NCBI GenBank assembly: GCA_039583875.1
Contig: CM077159.1
Span: 105,301,295 to 105,365,294 of the forward strand
Reading direction: 5' to 3'
DNA: 64,000 nucleotides
From: Platanthera guangdongensis
Lineage: Eukaryota; Streptophyta; Magnoliopsida; Asparagales; Orchidaceae
The position numbers and the translations under genes were made by a program. How positions within the stretch are numbered: position 1 is the first letter of the stretch; every line of letters begins with the position of its first letter. The notes beneath the pieces were generated by a model. That model was given only the letters and a program-made list of their open reading frames with translations, was not told the DNA's origin and did no database searches. Of the stretch, positions 19,545 through 30,049 are shown piece by piece.

Positions 19545-20423
19545 CTCCCCCTTGAATTGGGAAGTGGTGACCAAGCCCAACAAGCTGCGCAAGCGTTCAA
19601 AGGGCTCCTTCGATAGTGGCTTCGTGAAGATGCCAGCAAGATTATCTTCACTCCGAACATGCCCGACCAGCAGAGATCCCTCCAGCACCTTCTCCCTGCT
19701 GAAGTGGTGATCAATGTCTATATGCTTGGTCCTGCCGTGACACACTGGATTGTTAACCAGTTTGATAGCACTCTCATTGTCACCCCGGAGTAAAGTAGGC
19801 CCTTGCACTTCTTCATGAACATCCTCTATAAGCCTCCTCAACCAAACGGCTTCCCGAGCAGCCAAGGCCAAAGCCTTATACTCCGCCTCCGTGGTTGAAA
19901 CCGACACCGAGTCCTGCTTCTTGCTACACCACGAGATGCTAGCTGAACCGCAAGTGAACACATAACCTGAAGTAGACCTCCGATCATCTGAATCACCGCC
20001 ATAGTCAGCATCCGTGTACCCGAGCAACGCAAACTCCGAGTCCCTTCTATAGAGGAGTTCCATGTCAGAAGAAATCTTGACATACTTCAGAATACCCTTC
20101 GCCGCCACTAGATGAGATTGCCTTGGTTCAGCCATATACCGACTTACTCGGCCAACAACATAAGCAATGTCTGGCCTTGTAATCGTCAGGTAAATCAAGC
20201 TCCCAACAAGAGCCCTGAACACCAAGGGATCATGAAGAACCCTTCCCTCATCTCGTCGAAGCTTCAGCCCAGATTCTAGTGGAGTAGAGCACTTCTTCCC
20301 TTCGCCCATGCCGAACCGCTTCACAATGCGATCAGCATACCCTTTCTGGCAAATGAGAACCCCGCACTCCTTCCTCTCCACTTCAAGACTGAGAAAGTGA
20401 TGCAACTCTCCCAAGTCTTTCAT
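19539..20423 (-). CDS. RNase H and end of RT (Copia)
   Basis: It starts at MKDLGELHHFLSLEV, the conserved RT thumb region, and carries GSLIYLTITRPDIAY and the RNase H motifs GYTDADYGG, then STTEAEYKAL, then GDNESAIKLV. It ends with HVRSEDNLAGIFTKPL, the usual Copia C-terminus. The stop lies just inside the LTR (TGTTGA). It is in the same frame as the RT block upstream, separated only by a TAG codon at 20442-20444. Confidence 0.88.
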   Translation of the reverse strand: MKDLGELHHFLSLEVERKECGVLICQKGYADRIVKRFGMGEGKKCSTPLESGLKLRRDEGRVLHDPLVFRALVGSLIYLTITRPDIAYVVGRVSRYMAEPRQSHLVAAKGILKYVKISSDMELLYRRDSEFALLGYTDADYGGDSDDRRSTSGYVFTCGSASISWCSKKQDSVSVSTTEAEYKALALAAREAVWLRRLIEDVHEEVQGPTLLRGDNESAIKLVNNPVCHGRTKHIDIDHHFSREKVLEGSLLVGHVRSEDNLAGIFTKPLSKEPFERLRSLLGLVTTSQFKGEC

Positions 20424-20441
20424 CTCGAAGCGTATAGCAAG

Positions 20442-21035
20442 CTATGCCCTGAGCCTTGCTACTTCCCCCTCCGAATTCCCTGTGATGATCATGTCATCCA
20501 CATACATCATGACCAAGACTTGTAACTCTCCCTTCTTCTTGACGAACAAGCTTGAATCCGAGTTGGAAGCAAGGTATCCACAGAATTGCAAGTACTCTGC
20601 AATCTTCCTATACCACGCTCTAGGAGCTTGCTTCAACCCATAGAGAGTCTTCCTGAGTTTACAGACATAGTCCGGATGCTTTTCAGAGACAAAACCAAGC
20701 GGCTGATCCATGAAAATGTCCTTGTCAATCTCTCCGTAAAAAAAGGCATTCTTCACATCGAGTTGCCACAACCTCCATCTCTTGCTAGCAGCCAAGACGA
20801 TCACCACTCTTACAGAAGTCATCTTCGCAACTGGACTGAATGTCTCCTCATAGTCTTCTCCATACTGCTGTGAGAATCCTCTAGCGACTAGGCGAGCCTT
20901 GAATCGATCAATGCTCCCATCAGCCTTCTTCTTCAACTTGTACACCCACTTGCAAGTAACCGGAGTAATGCCATCAACCTTGGGCATAAGGTCCCAGGTT
21001 TCATTCTTCTTCAGAGCATCAATCTCTTCTTTCAT
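20442..21035 (-). CDS. Reverse transcriptase core (Copia)
   Basis: Contains NETWDLMPKVDGITPVTCKW, then RLVARGFSQQYGEDYEETFS, then [24 protein letters not shown] and the catalytic box MYVDDMIITG. All RT motifs are intact. It is bounded by two in-frame TAG codons (21045-21047 upstream and 20442-20444 downstream) at positions where family members have Trp or Gln, so each is a single transition. Confidence 0.88.
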   Translation of the reverse strand: MKEEIDALKKNETWDLMPKVDGITPVTCKWVYKLKKKADGSIDRFKARLVARGFSQQYGEDYEETFSPVAKMTSVRVVIVLAASKRWRLWQLDVKNAFFYGEIDKDIFMDQPLGFVSEKHPDYVCKLRKTLYGLKQAPRAWYRKIAEYLQFCGYLASNSDSSLFVKKKGELQVLVMMYVDDMIITGNSEGEVARLRA

Positions 21036-21044
21036 GACATCTTC

Positions 21045-23087
21045 CTACTCCTTCACTCCAGTGGCCTCGTTGAAGTTTGCAGGCTCTCGCTCATCCAGAG
21101 GACCTGCAAAGAAGCAGGAGACAAAGCTCACTGCATTCCCATCACAGTACCGAGTTGGTGGCTTAACCACCCTCTTCGATCTCCGAAGGGTCGGCTCCTT
21201 GCTCACTGCTTCCGTTGCTTCTTCGGGCTCCACTCCTACCTGGGGCAAGCATTGAGCAGTGCTCCCCCTGCTTCCTGAGCCAGAAGGCTCAGCCTCGAAG
21301 TTCGAAGCAATAGGAGCTGCTGGTGAAATAGTAAGCTCCTCTTCTAAGCCTTCAGCAGCCACCACCGGTGCTTCATCAACCTTGCTACTTCTAGTTAACT
21401 CAACCGAGCCACCTCCATATGACGTCAGCTCGTCAAAGACAACATCTCTTGACACCACGAACTTCTTCGTCACAAGGTCCATGCATTTCCATCCCTTCTT
21501 CCGCTCATCGTAGCCAACAAAGACAAGCTTCCTTGCCTTCGCATCCAGCTTTGTCCGTGAAGCATCCGGGACATGCACGTAGCAAGTTGAACCGAACACC
21601 CTAAGGTGTCCCACACTCGGCTTCTCCTTCAGCAACAGCTCAAGAGGAGTCTTCATGTTGATAGGGTTGAGTGGCATCCGGTTGATGACATAAGCAGCAC
21701 AAGAAATCCCCTCCGCCCAAAAGGACCTTGGGATATCTTTCGCATGAAGCCAGCATTTGCAGGTCTCCGTCAGATGACGGATCTTCCGCTCCGCTACCCC
21801 ATTTTGTTGTGGAGTGTGAGCACAAGTAAGCTCCTGTTGGATCCCGTGCTTCCTGTAGAAGTTAGAAAACTCGGAGGAAACAAATTCACCCCCGTTATCA
21901 GTTCTAATATTCTTAATCCGCAAGCCAAGCCGGCCTTCTACCAACTCCTTAAACTCCACAAACAAACGGAAGGCTTCTGACTTCTCATTTAAGAAGTACA
22001 CCCAAGTATACCTTGAGTAGTCATCAACCAAGACAAGAATGTATCTGCTTCCACCAAGGCTGGCAGTAACCGTCGGTCCCATCAGGTCGCCATGAATACA
22101 CTCCAATGACTTCTTGCTCCTTGTTTGTGATTTATCAAACGGAAGGCGATGTGCCTTACCGTATTGACAGCCCGCGCAAACATGTCCGTCACCAAAGGAG
22201 GACAACTTAGGCAACCCCATCACCAAACTTCTACTCGTCATCGCCTTCAGCTTGTCCATGCCAACATGCCCCAACCTCTTATGCCAGATAGCAGCGCTAT
22301 CATTGGCCCTCATCTTATCAACATAAGAATTGGTGGCAAGAACAAACAAGTTCTTCACCCTATTCCCTACATGAGCAACATCAGCCTTCACCGCTGATAC
22401 GTTGCGAAGGAACCTCACGTCTGTTGGCCCAAACAGAATATGATAACCAGCATCCACCGCATTGGTCACCGAGAAGAGGTTCTTCTTCATGCCCGGCACG
22501 TGATACACACTCCTTAACGTGAGTGGCCCCTGATCACTACCCAAAGACACAGCCCCCTCTTTCTCTACTGCATAAATAGTATTATCAGCAGTGATAATAG
22601 CTTCATTACCTGAGTAGGCCTGCATGGAGGTGAACTTCGACTTGTCTCCGGTGAGGTGATGACCACAGCCGGAGTCCACGATCCACTCGCTGTTGAAGTC
22701 CTCAGCAGACAAGGCCCGGACACAAGTGCCCGTCATAAAAGCTCCGCCCCATTCTGCTTCTTCACTTCTCGAGCAATCCTCTTCCTTTCCCGCAGCATGC
22801 CCAGGCTGCAGTTTGACCTTGCAGTCCCGCTTGAAGTTCCCTCGCTGATGACACCGGTAGCACTTCAAGTTCTTCTTCCAGTCCTTAGGAGCATTGCTCC
22901 TCTCCGACGAATATGAAGTTGAAGTCTCCTTCTCACCAACGACCTGCACCTTCTTGTTCTTCTTCCCTTCCCATCCTTTCGTCTTGCCTGAGAAGAGAGC
23001 TTCGCTGCCTTCCTGATTCAGGTTCACTCCAGCCATCTGCCTTGCCAAGCTCTCCTGCGATGCAAGCAGATTCTCCAGCTCTAGCAA
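21045..23087 (-). CDS. Gag C-terminus, protease and integrase (Copia)
   Basis: A CCHC knuckle (CYRCHQRGNFKRDC) is near residue 76. The protease is EWIVDSGCGHHLTG. The GAG-pre-integrase zinc segment has IWHKRLGHVGMDKL and CAGCQYGKAHRLPF. The integrase core has D in GDLMGPTVT, D in IRTDNGGEF and E in NGVAERKIRH. A linker rich in Glu and Ser leads towards RT. It ends at TAG 21045-21047 (GVKE*). Upstream it should join the gag frame at 23081, from which it is offset by one base. Confidence 0.88.
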   Translation of the reverse strand: MLELENLLASQESLARQMAGVNLNQEGSEALFSGKTKGWEGKKNKKVQVVGEKETSTSYSSERSNAPKDWKKNLKCYRCHQRGNFKRDCKVKLQPGHAAGKEEDCSRSEEAEWGGAFMTGTCVRALSAEDFNSEWIVDSGCGHHLTGDKSKFTSMQAYSGNEAIITADNTIYAVEKEGAVSLGSDQGPLTLRSVYHVPGMKKNLFSVTNAVDAGYHILFGPTDVRFLRNVSAVKADVAHVGNRVKNLFVLATNSYVDKMRANDSAAIWHKRLGHVGMDKLKAMTSRSLVMGLPKLSSFGDGHVCAGCQYGKAHRLPFDKSQTRSKKSLECIHGDLMGPTVTASLGGSRYILVLVDDYSRYTWVYFLNEKSEAFRLFVEFKELVEGRLGLRIKNIRTDNGGEFVSSEFSNFYRKHGIQQELTCAHTPQQNGVAERKIRHLTETCKCWLHAKDIPRSFWAEGISCAAYVINRMPLNPINMKTPLELLLKEKPSVGHLRVFGSTCYVHVPDASRTKLDAKARKLVFVGYDERKKGWKCMDLVTKKFVVSRDVVFDELTSYGGGSVELTRSSKVDEAPVVAAEGLEEELTISPAAPIASNFEAEPSGSGSRGSTAQCLPQVGVEPEEATEAVSKEPTLRRSKRVVKPPTRYCDGNAVSFVSCFFAGPLDEREPANFNEATGVKE

Positions 23088-23689
23088 AGACGGCTGAGTA
23101 GCCCACCCTTGAACAGATGTAACATGGCCACATACTCCTTCCGCAAGCCGCGGATAATGTGCCTTTTCATCTTTGCCTCAGAGATAGGCTCATCAGGATC
23201 CAGTGCCGACAGCTCAGCACACAAGCTCTTCATCTTTAAGAAGTACTTGGAGATGGAAAGGTCTCCCTGAGTTGCCCTGGCCAACTCATTCTCCAGGAAC
23301 TGAAGCCGCGCCACATTCTTCCTATTGAACAACTCATCAATGGTTATCCAAATATCAGCAGCCGACTCACATCCAACGATGTGATCAAACAGTTCCGGAG
23401 ATACGGCTCTCTTCAGAATGAACTCCGCCTTAGCATTTGTTCTTCTCCAGAGCCTAACATGCTCAGCAGTACTGAAAGCAGCAGTAACTTCCTGCTTGTC
23501 GTCACCACCGATGAATTCCCACAGCTCCTCGCCAAGAAGATAACTCTTCATGCACGACTTCCACTTCTTGAAGTTAGTCGGCGTTAAGAGTTCAATGACC
23601 AGACCTCTTGCAAAAGTCCCTTCCATTGCAACACCTGTTGGCAACCTTTCAGAAGCTCCGAGCCACAACACAGATTGATCACCACTCAA
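23081..23689 (-). CDS. Gag N-terminal part (Copia), frameshifted at its end
   Basis: This is a Copia-type gag (UBN2-like): LLTPTNFKKWKSCMKSYLLG, then AADIWITIDELF, then NELARATQGDLSISKYFLKM, with IIRGLRKEYVAML near the end. The frame breaks near 23100: the base needed to read KGWATQPSLLELEN is missing, producing GGLLSRLC and a stop. The leader between the PBS and this frame is short (about 50 bases). Confidence 0.85.
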   Translation of the reverse strand: MSGDQSVLWLGASERLPTGVAMEGTFARGLVIELLTPTNFKKWKSCMKSYLLGEELWEFIGGDDKQEVTAAFSTAEHVRLWRRTNAKAEFILKRAVSPELFDHIVGCESAADIWITIDELFNRKNVARLQFLENELARATQGDLSISKYFLKMKSLCAELSALDPDEPISEAKMKRHIIRGLRKEYVAMLHLFKGGLLSRLC

Positions 23690-23737
23690 TCACTGAGTAA
23701 CAACACTGGCTGACTACCGCTCACACAACTGAACCTC

Positions 23738-23749
23738 CCTCTGATAGCA
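23738..23749 (-). other. Degenerate tRNA-Met primer-binding site (Copia)
   Basis: The minus strand reads TGCTATCAGAGG, one mismatch (third base) from the initiator tRNA-Met PBS, directly at the LTR edge. The LTR itself starts TT instead of TG on this side, so the junction has mutated. Confidence 0.75.
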
Positions 23750-25416
23750 TTTTAAATTTTCTCAACGTGGTCAGCAAGATAGCCCAAACGCCAAATTAAT
23801 ATCTTCGGAACTACCCAGTTCTCACGTTGAACCAGCGGAAAACCAAGGAACAAAGGTTAATCCCAACAAACAATGGAAGCACAAGCAGGTCTTTTATACA
23901 TTCACTTCTTTACACCACGAGGCATACATAGCGAGACATGATTTCGCTAGTATAATAGCTGTAAACAGAAAGCACCAAAAAATAAGCCGGGCGGACAGCA
24001 CCAGAGTCCGCCGAGACCGCCGAGGTCGCCGAGGTCGCCGAGTCCGCTGAGATCGCCCGAACTTAAGCTGCAATCCGCCGAATAGCCACGGAGTCCGCCG
24101 AAGCCGCGAGGCCGCGCGGACGCACCGTTATTCGTCTTCTGCTGAAGCTGAACTGAGGAACACCCCCTACCCGCCTGAAGTCGGCGGATAGGTTATTGTA
24201 GCTGGCAAAGATGAAACAGAACTGACAAGCCGCAGAGTGACCTCCTGCTGAGTCTGTAGAGACCGCACACTTCCAAGTACTTGACCGAAGTCACAGCCAA
24301 ACTCCTGGCTCCTTGAAGCTACCCGCGCGGCCTGCACACAGCAAACGTCAGCACTGAATCAATCCGCGCGGACAGACAAACTCAGACCGCAGCTCCTTGC
24401 CCAACCCAACTTACTGTTCACTCAAGTTACTGTAGATGTGCCAGGGGGGTCCTATTTATAGGAGAGGTGAGGAGTGTGGTCACCGCCCTAGAGATAGAGA
24501 CACCGCCCCAGCCCGCGCGATAGCAAAACACCGTCCGCCGAGTCCGCAAGGACTTAGCCAGATACCAAGGAAAACCGGCAGGAGCAAGGCAAACATTGGC
24601 GAACCCTCTCCAGTCCGCCCAAGCTATGCGGACAAGGCATTAGCCCGCAAAGCTTCCGACCACTGCAGGACAGCAACCCCCTTCAATGGTTGTCCACACA
24701 ACCCCGAGGCAGTCCGCAAGACTCACACCTCAATCCGCCACAAGTCCACAACCAAAGGCAGATAATAAGTCCGCCCGGTCACAGTGGACTTGGCGGATAT
24801 GGCGGACACCATGAACTTGTCACAGAGTGTGACCAAGTCCAAAAGCCATCAAAGGCCAATGCGAGCATGGCGGACGCAAACCCCCATCCGCCAAACACCG
24901 AAGCACAGACCGCCAGTAGTCCGCAAGCTCCTCGCACTCCTGCCCCATCGCAGCAGCCACCTCCCGGACTCCAAAACCAGTCCGCCAACGACCTCCACAG
25001 CAAAGCACCTACTGTGCCACCAGAGCTCGACAAGGCCTCAGCCAAGCTCTAAGCCCAGTCCGCAACAGCCCAAACTGCGGACACGCCAGTCCGCAAGATT
25101 CCCGCGAACATGAGCCAAAACCGCCTATCAGCACAAGCTTGCACCATGGCCACTGAGCAAGCACCAGTCCGCAAGCCTCTATCCGCTCAGGCCGCTCCTT
25201 GGCAAGGCCAATCAGCAAATGCCCTATCCGCAGAAATCAGGCCGCATAGTCCGCGGACTTCACCCATGCAAACCGCTCAGAAGAACAACCGGCTTCCACT
25301 AGACCTTCTACCAGGCCGCACATCAAAGTCCTCCCAGTCCGCCTAGTCCGCCAAAGCTGTCCGCCCAGGCTGCCCGACCTGTCCTGTCAACCACTTCCAC
25401 TTCACAAAATTCAACA
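23750..25416 (-). mobile_element. 5' LTR of the 7.5-kb Copia element
   Basis: 1667 bp, the partner of 17889-19544; a few per cent divergent by eye. The length difference comes mainly from one extra GCCGAGGTC unit near 24020 and extra G bases near 24447. The TATA box is at about 24453-24463. Confidence 0.9.
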
Positions 25417-25421
25417 ATCAC

Positions 25422-25821
25422 AAATTATTGTTTAACTCAGTGATCATTGAAGTTCTCTACTGAATGCACTAAACTATGCTTTGAGAAAATTTTTATCACT
25501 CAAAAGAGTGAGTATTTCTCTTAAATGAATATCTTAAGATTTTATTAAGGCATCATGAGATATAAAATCAAGGCTTTATGAATTAAATGAATTCCCTAAG
25601 CCTTATGCTTGAAACTGACACATGCTTCAAGACTTGTTTATGAATTGTGACGTGTCACATAAATGTGTGAATATCACAACTGAATGATATCACATATGAA
25701 TGTATAATTTATGTTTGAATTCAAACTATATTGATTTGAAAAAATTAATGCATATATTTGAAATTTGAAGTGCAAATGAAATAACATATGATAAATTATA
25801 TTAAATAGAGTTATGAATATA
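25422..25821 (-). mobile_element. Inner half of the 3' LTR of the old Copia element
   Basis: AT-rich sequence between the ATCAC duplication and the polypurine-like TTAGTGGGACTC (minus strand, 25822-25835) that precedes the end of pol. It continues the LTR piece at 16824-17888. Confidence 0.5.
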
Positions 25822-27343
25822 GAGTCCCACTAATCAAGTACATCTATGAACTCCACAAGACCCATACTGAGTGCATGCTTCTTAAAAATACTGGGTCGTA
25901 GTCCTTTGGTAAGTGGATCAGTTATCATATCATCTGTCTCAATGTGCTCCATAATAATGTCACCCTTCTTAACCAATTCTTTTACAGTCAAGAATTTAAT
26001 CTCCATATGCTTAGATCCTGTGATACTTTGTTGTTCATAGAGAACATCACAGCTGAATTATTATTGCAGTACAAACGAATGGGTCCAACAATTATATCCG
26101 CGACCTTCAATTCAGTAATGAAGTTCTTGAGCCAAACTGCGTGAGTAGCGGCACCAAAAAGAGTAACGAACTATGCATGTATAGTAAAAGAAGTAATGAG
26201 TGTCTGTTTGACACTCTTCTATGAAACAGCCCCTCCAACCAACTTGAAAATGTATCTTGATGTTGACTTTTGATCGTCCTCACAACTCGCAAAATCTGAG
26301 TCAGTATAACCCACTAATTTTAGGTTCTGTTCTCTACAGTAGACCAATTTAAACTCTTTTGTTCTCTTCAAATACATCAAAACCTTCTTGACAGCCACCC
26401 AATGATCAGGTCCTGAGTTCGACTGATATCTACCTAGAAGACCCATTGCAAATGTAATGCCTGGTCTGTTGCAAAACTGAGCATACATTAAGTTACCTAC
26501 TGCACTAGCATATGGTATATTCTTTATGGACTCTCTCTCAATATCATTTCTATGGCATTGTGACAGACTTAACTTATCACCCTTAAGTACCGGAACATCG
26601 CCGGCTTTACATTCAAGCGTGCTGAATCACTTAAGTACACGCTCAATGGAAGCTCTCTGAGAGAGTCCTAATGTATGACGAAATCTTTGTCGAATGATCT
26701 CTATGCCTAGAACAAAGGACGCTTCCCCAAGATCCTTCATATCAAAATGTTTGGATAATAACTGCTTAGATTCAAGTAGAAGTCTCAAATCAACGCTCGT
26801 AAGCAAAATACCATATACATAGAGAATCAAGAAGATGAATTTTCTTCCACTGATCTTGAGATATATGCAGCGGCCCACTTTATTTTCAAATCAACCAAAT
26901 GAAGTAATTACCTCATCAAATTTCAGATACCATTATCTCGAGGCTTGTTTTAAACTATATAGGGATTTATTGAGCTGGCAAACAAGTTGGTCAGTATGAC
27001 CGGACTGGATCCCCCAGACCACACCATATAATCTTCTTCTTCAAGGTCGCCATTCAAGAATGCGGTCTTAACATCCATCTGGTGTAGCTCTAAATCATAA
27101 TGAGCTACAAGTGTCATAATGACTCTAAATGAGTCTTTAGATGAAATGAGAGAGAAAGTTTCATGGTAATCGATCCCTTCTCTTTGAGTAAATCCTTTTA
27201 CTATTAGTCTGTATTTAAACCGCTCGACCTTTTCCTTAGAGTCTTTCTTAATCTTAAAATACCCATTTAGAACCAATGATCCTATAGCCTTTGGGTAACT
27301 CTACTAGTTCCCAAACTTTATTATGCCTCATAGACTCCTATTA
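25822..27343 (-). pseudogene. RT and RNase H remnant (old Copia)
   Basis: In minus-strand order: the beginning of RT near 27343-27250 (KVWELVELPKGYR, then VFKIKKDSKEKVERFKYRL), KGFTQREGIDYHETFS and QMDVKTAFLNGDLEEE (27200-27030). Next is a block where the catalytic YVDD reads YVYG (about 26820). FDMKDLGEASFVLGIEI follows. RNase H has GYTDSDFASCEDDQKSTS (about 26300), and DPLTKGLRP ends pol near 25900. Several stops and shifts separate these pieces. Loss of both catalytic aspartates would abolish RT activity. Confidence 0.8.
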
Positions 27344-28988
27344 ACCCAGAAATCGGCGATCCTTCCCAAGGTAGCCAACTCGCTAGTCGCGGCCTGCTCC
27401 AGGTTCCTCCTAGAGGTCGCGACATCTTAGTATGGGCGGACAGGCTTTTTTGTCCGCTCAGGCCGCACGGTTTGGGCAGTCTCCGCGGTCTGACCGCCCA
27501 GGCCACGCGTTGTTCCTTTAGTCGGCAGGGGCCGCAGACTGCTTCTGCAGTCCGCCCCTACAGGACGCGCCCCTTGTCAGCTAAACCGTAATCTTGTCTC
27601 AACAGGTGCCCCTTTGCCGGACTCAGATGTCTATCCGCCCAGACCGCCACAATGACAAGCGGCCTGCGTCTAGGCCGCAAACCTTCACCGGCGTCAACAA
27701 ACATCCAGCTCTCGCATAGCCAGATTGGCGACCTGACCCCAGGCCGCCAGCCAGCTGCCCCAGTTTCCAACTCGCCAACACGCGCGGCCTGCCTCGTCAG
27801 TCCGGCAGGTCGCGAATCCCTTGTCACCCAGCAGGTGCGGCAAGTTCCATTCAATAGTGGCGGACTCCAACAGTATGGGCAACCAGCTTCACCAGTCCGC
27901 CTAAGGAGCGCGAACGCTCCAACTCTCCGGCTACCCGCAAAGATCAGCGGACATGTCCAGTTCATCGTGAGCTGGGCGGACTCGAGGTGCAGTCAAACCT
28001 TCCAGTCCGCCTACGTTGATGAACCTAGGCTCCAGCTTCAGCAGCCAGCCGCCTCGTTCAAGAGCAGAGGAGGACTCAGTTCAGCAGCGGCGGACTCCGC
28101 AGATTCTTCTCGCAGTCCGCCGCTTAGCCTCCACCTGCTTCTCCACAGCAGAAGGCAGTCCCAGACCGCACGACATCGTGCGGACTCTGTAGACTCGGCG
28201 GATATCCCTCAGCTCGCACCCTTAGCGCGTGCTCGCTGAACTCAGCAGGGGCGGACTCATTACGCAGTCCGCCACTCAGCCTCCAGTACCTGCCTCGCAG
28301 CAGAAGGCGGACAACCTCCTCAGCCCGCAGTCTTGGCGCGGGCTCAATCAGCAGGCGCGGACTCTTCCCAGTCCGCCAGGCAGCATAACCATCTCCAGAT
28401 GCCAGTTTCAGTCCGTGCGGCCTCATGTGGACTCGGCGGACTCCATCCTCTTCTCGCACAAGTTACCGTCTCACCAGGAGTAACGTCACCGAAGCCGTTA
28501 CCTCCTCGGGCCTATAAATAGACCCCCATACCTCTCATTGAGGTCAGGTGCAGAGACCCCAAGGTTCAGAGCTTCACTCAACGCTCACGCTCGAAGACAA
28601 CCCTCTTCACTTCCCGCGAACTCCTCTCTGTCTGCATCCCCTCTTGTAACCGCGCGGCCTGCCAACCTCAATCCCCAGTCCACGCGGCCTTCCCTTCTAG
28701 CACTTCTTCCTTAGCCTCCAGCTTCCCCTGTGTACCCCTTTATTTGCTTTCTTGTAAAGGTGTAATAGCAAGTTGTAATAACTCAATATTAATCAAAGGA
28801 AAACCCATCGCAAGAGTGACATTTAAGACGCGGCAGGCAAAGTCAGCTGTTGCCGCTGCTAGCGGCCCCCTCTCTTCTTCTCAGCTCAATTCTCTCGGCG
28901 TCAGCGTGTAAGCACAACCATTATAGTAACCGTCTGCTCGACAACTCCTGATCAACCTCCTTTTCTGATCAACTTTCTCTGTTGATCA
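27337..28988 (+). mobile_element. Orphan LTR (about 1.65 kb), plus orientation
   Basis: GC-rich sequence with a CCTATAAATAGAC TATA box at 28511-28523, T-rich sequence near 28740 and a CA terminus (GTTGATCA) at 28988. This is LTR layout without coding sequence. It cuts off the RT frame of the old Copia remnant near 27340. The left terminus lacks a clear TG and no TSD was found, so the border is approximate. It is rich in GGCGGACTC...CAGTCCGCC inverted pairs (27850-28440), a motif also dense in the Copia LTR at 17889-19544. Confidence 0.5.
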
Positions 28989-29620
28989 AGTAACACCCCC
29001 TATCCGTCGCATAGTATATAACAGTAGGTCCGGCCGGGGCCCGACGTCATATACCACAGACAGACCGGGTGGTTACTCAATGGAAACCATTTAACCAATC
29101 ATAACGTCCTACACAGAGCATTCTAGCGGAAGCAGTTTTTATAAGTTGCAATTAAAGAACCCAGCGCAAAGAGCACGAATGCCCACTAAACACCAAATAT
29201 GAATGTAGTACATACACAAGTACTGGCCTTAAGGCCTTACAAATGGTTTACTTCATATTACATGTTTTACAAACCACGGCACGCAGGCCGGTCATACGTG
29301 AACAAAAGCAAGTAAACACTTCCATTAGGCCTTCAAGGGCCGGCTTCGCAATTTAGGCTTTAGCCCGCTATTGACCGCTTGGTCCAGCAGCACCTGCAAG
29401 CACAATCCACCGCACGGTGGTAAACAAAAGTACCGGTCAGCAATGCTGACCAAATTATAACGATCCCACCCCCAACTCGGGGCGGCGATGCTCCTTCCCT
29501 GCATTTTATTAGCACGACCAAGCAGTAAATAAATACATTGCATCACAGGCATTGGCACGCACGACCACACGCCCCGTGCTCTCAGGGCACATTCTCGGTG
29601 ATCACAGTCTAAGTCTGCTG
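28989..29620 (-). mobile_element. Outer half of the 3' LTR of a Tekay/Del-like Gypsy element
   Basis: It starts 'taacaccccctatcc' (28991), the inverted counterpart of the TGTAACGCCC end at 58940. It runs to 29620, where the Tat-lineage element begins. It rejoins 57373-58940 across the TGCTG/TGCCG duplication, giving an LTR of about 2.2 kb. Assignment of this half rests on the TSD and the matching termini. Confidence 0.55.
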
Positions 29621-30049
29621 TGTACAACCCCGTGTCCAGCGAGCAAGGCCGCCATGAACCAGACAGATCGGGCTGAAGGCAGTAGGCGAGCTCGAGAGTA
29701 GAACCGCCGAGCCCGAGCTCGGCATTCGTCGACCAGAGATCTGCATCCGTCGACCGGAGATCAGTATTCGCCGACCCCGAGCTCGGCATTCGTCGAGCTA
29801 GTCCCAGCTCGTGCCCTCGCAATGGAGCTCGGCAAAAGCAGGCGAGCAGAACCTGCCGAGGTGACCAAGCTCCCCAGCTTGCCTGGATGAATGAGTTACT
29901 TTTTACTGTTTTGCCCCCGCTGGTCTGCCTATAACCCTTCAAAACAGCGGAGTTTGGCTGTTGGCAGACCCAGCCAAGGGTTTTCTGGTATTTCAGATCA
30001 GTTCTTTTGGTTATTGGCAGTTCAGATTCTAAAAACTATAAATAGGACC
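29621..30049 (+). mobile_element. 5' LTR of the Tat element, first part
   Basis: It matches 56681 onward to the CTATAAATAGGACC TATA region. It is interrupted by the SIRE insertion directly after TATAAATA; GGACC (30045-30049) is the TSD. CG-centred motifs (GAGCTCGGCATTCG, CGCCGAGC) are frequent. Confidence 0.92.

Larger units (their letters stand above)
17889..25416 (-). mobile_element. Ty1/Copia retrotransposon, complete with few lesions
   Basis: The LTRs at 17889-19544 and 23750-25416 end in TTCAACA and are flanked by a perfect TSD ATCAC (17884-17888 and 25417-25421). The PBS lies beside 23750 and the PPT at 19545. The domain order protease-integrase-RT-RNase H is Copia. Coding sequence is disabled by one frameshift in gag and two in-frame TAG codons. 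It inserted into the LTR of the older Copia remnant. Confidence 0.93.
16824..27336 (-). mobile_element. Old Copia remnant, split by a younger Copia element
   Basis: Only the 3' half survives: the 3' LTR (split at 17888/25422 by the element at 17889-25416) and RT-RNase H coding sequence (25822 to about 27336). The left end is taken as TGTTAAATAATAATTTG at 16824 and the LTR/PPT border as about 25821. The gag, protease and integrase regions and the 5' LTR are missing, cut off by the orphan LTR that starts near 27337. Many stops and the loss of the YVDD box mark it as one of the oldest elements here. Confidence 0.65.

Noticed and set aside
18568..19714. Multiple ORFs of 60-120 codons on both strands within the 7.5-kb Copia LTR
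   Set aside because: GC-rich LTR sequence with few stop codons; the same frames recur in the other LTR and carry no motif.
27652..28521. A 195-codon and an 84-codon ORF as genes
   Set aside because: They lie in the orphan LTR with repeated AGTCCGCC motifs and no recognisable protein features; the TATA box follows instead of preceding them.
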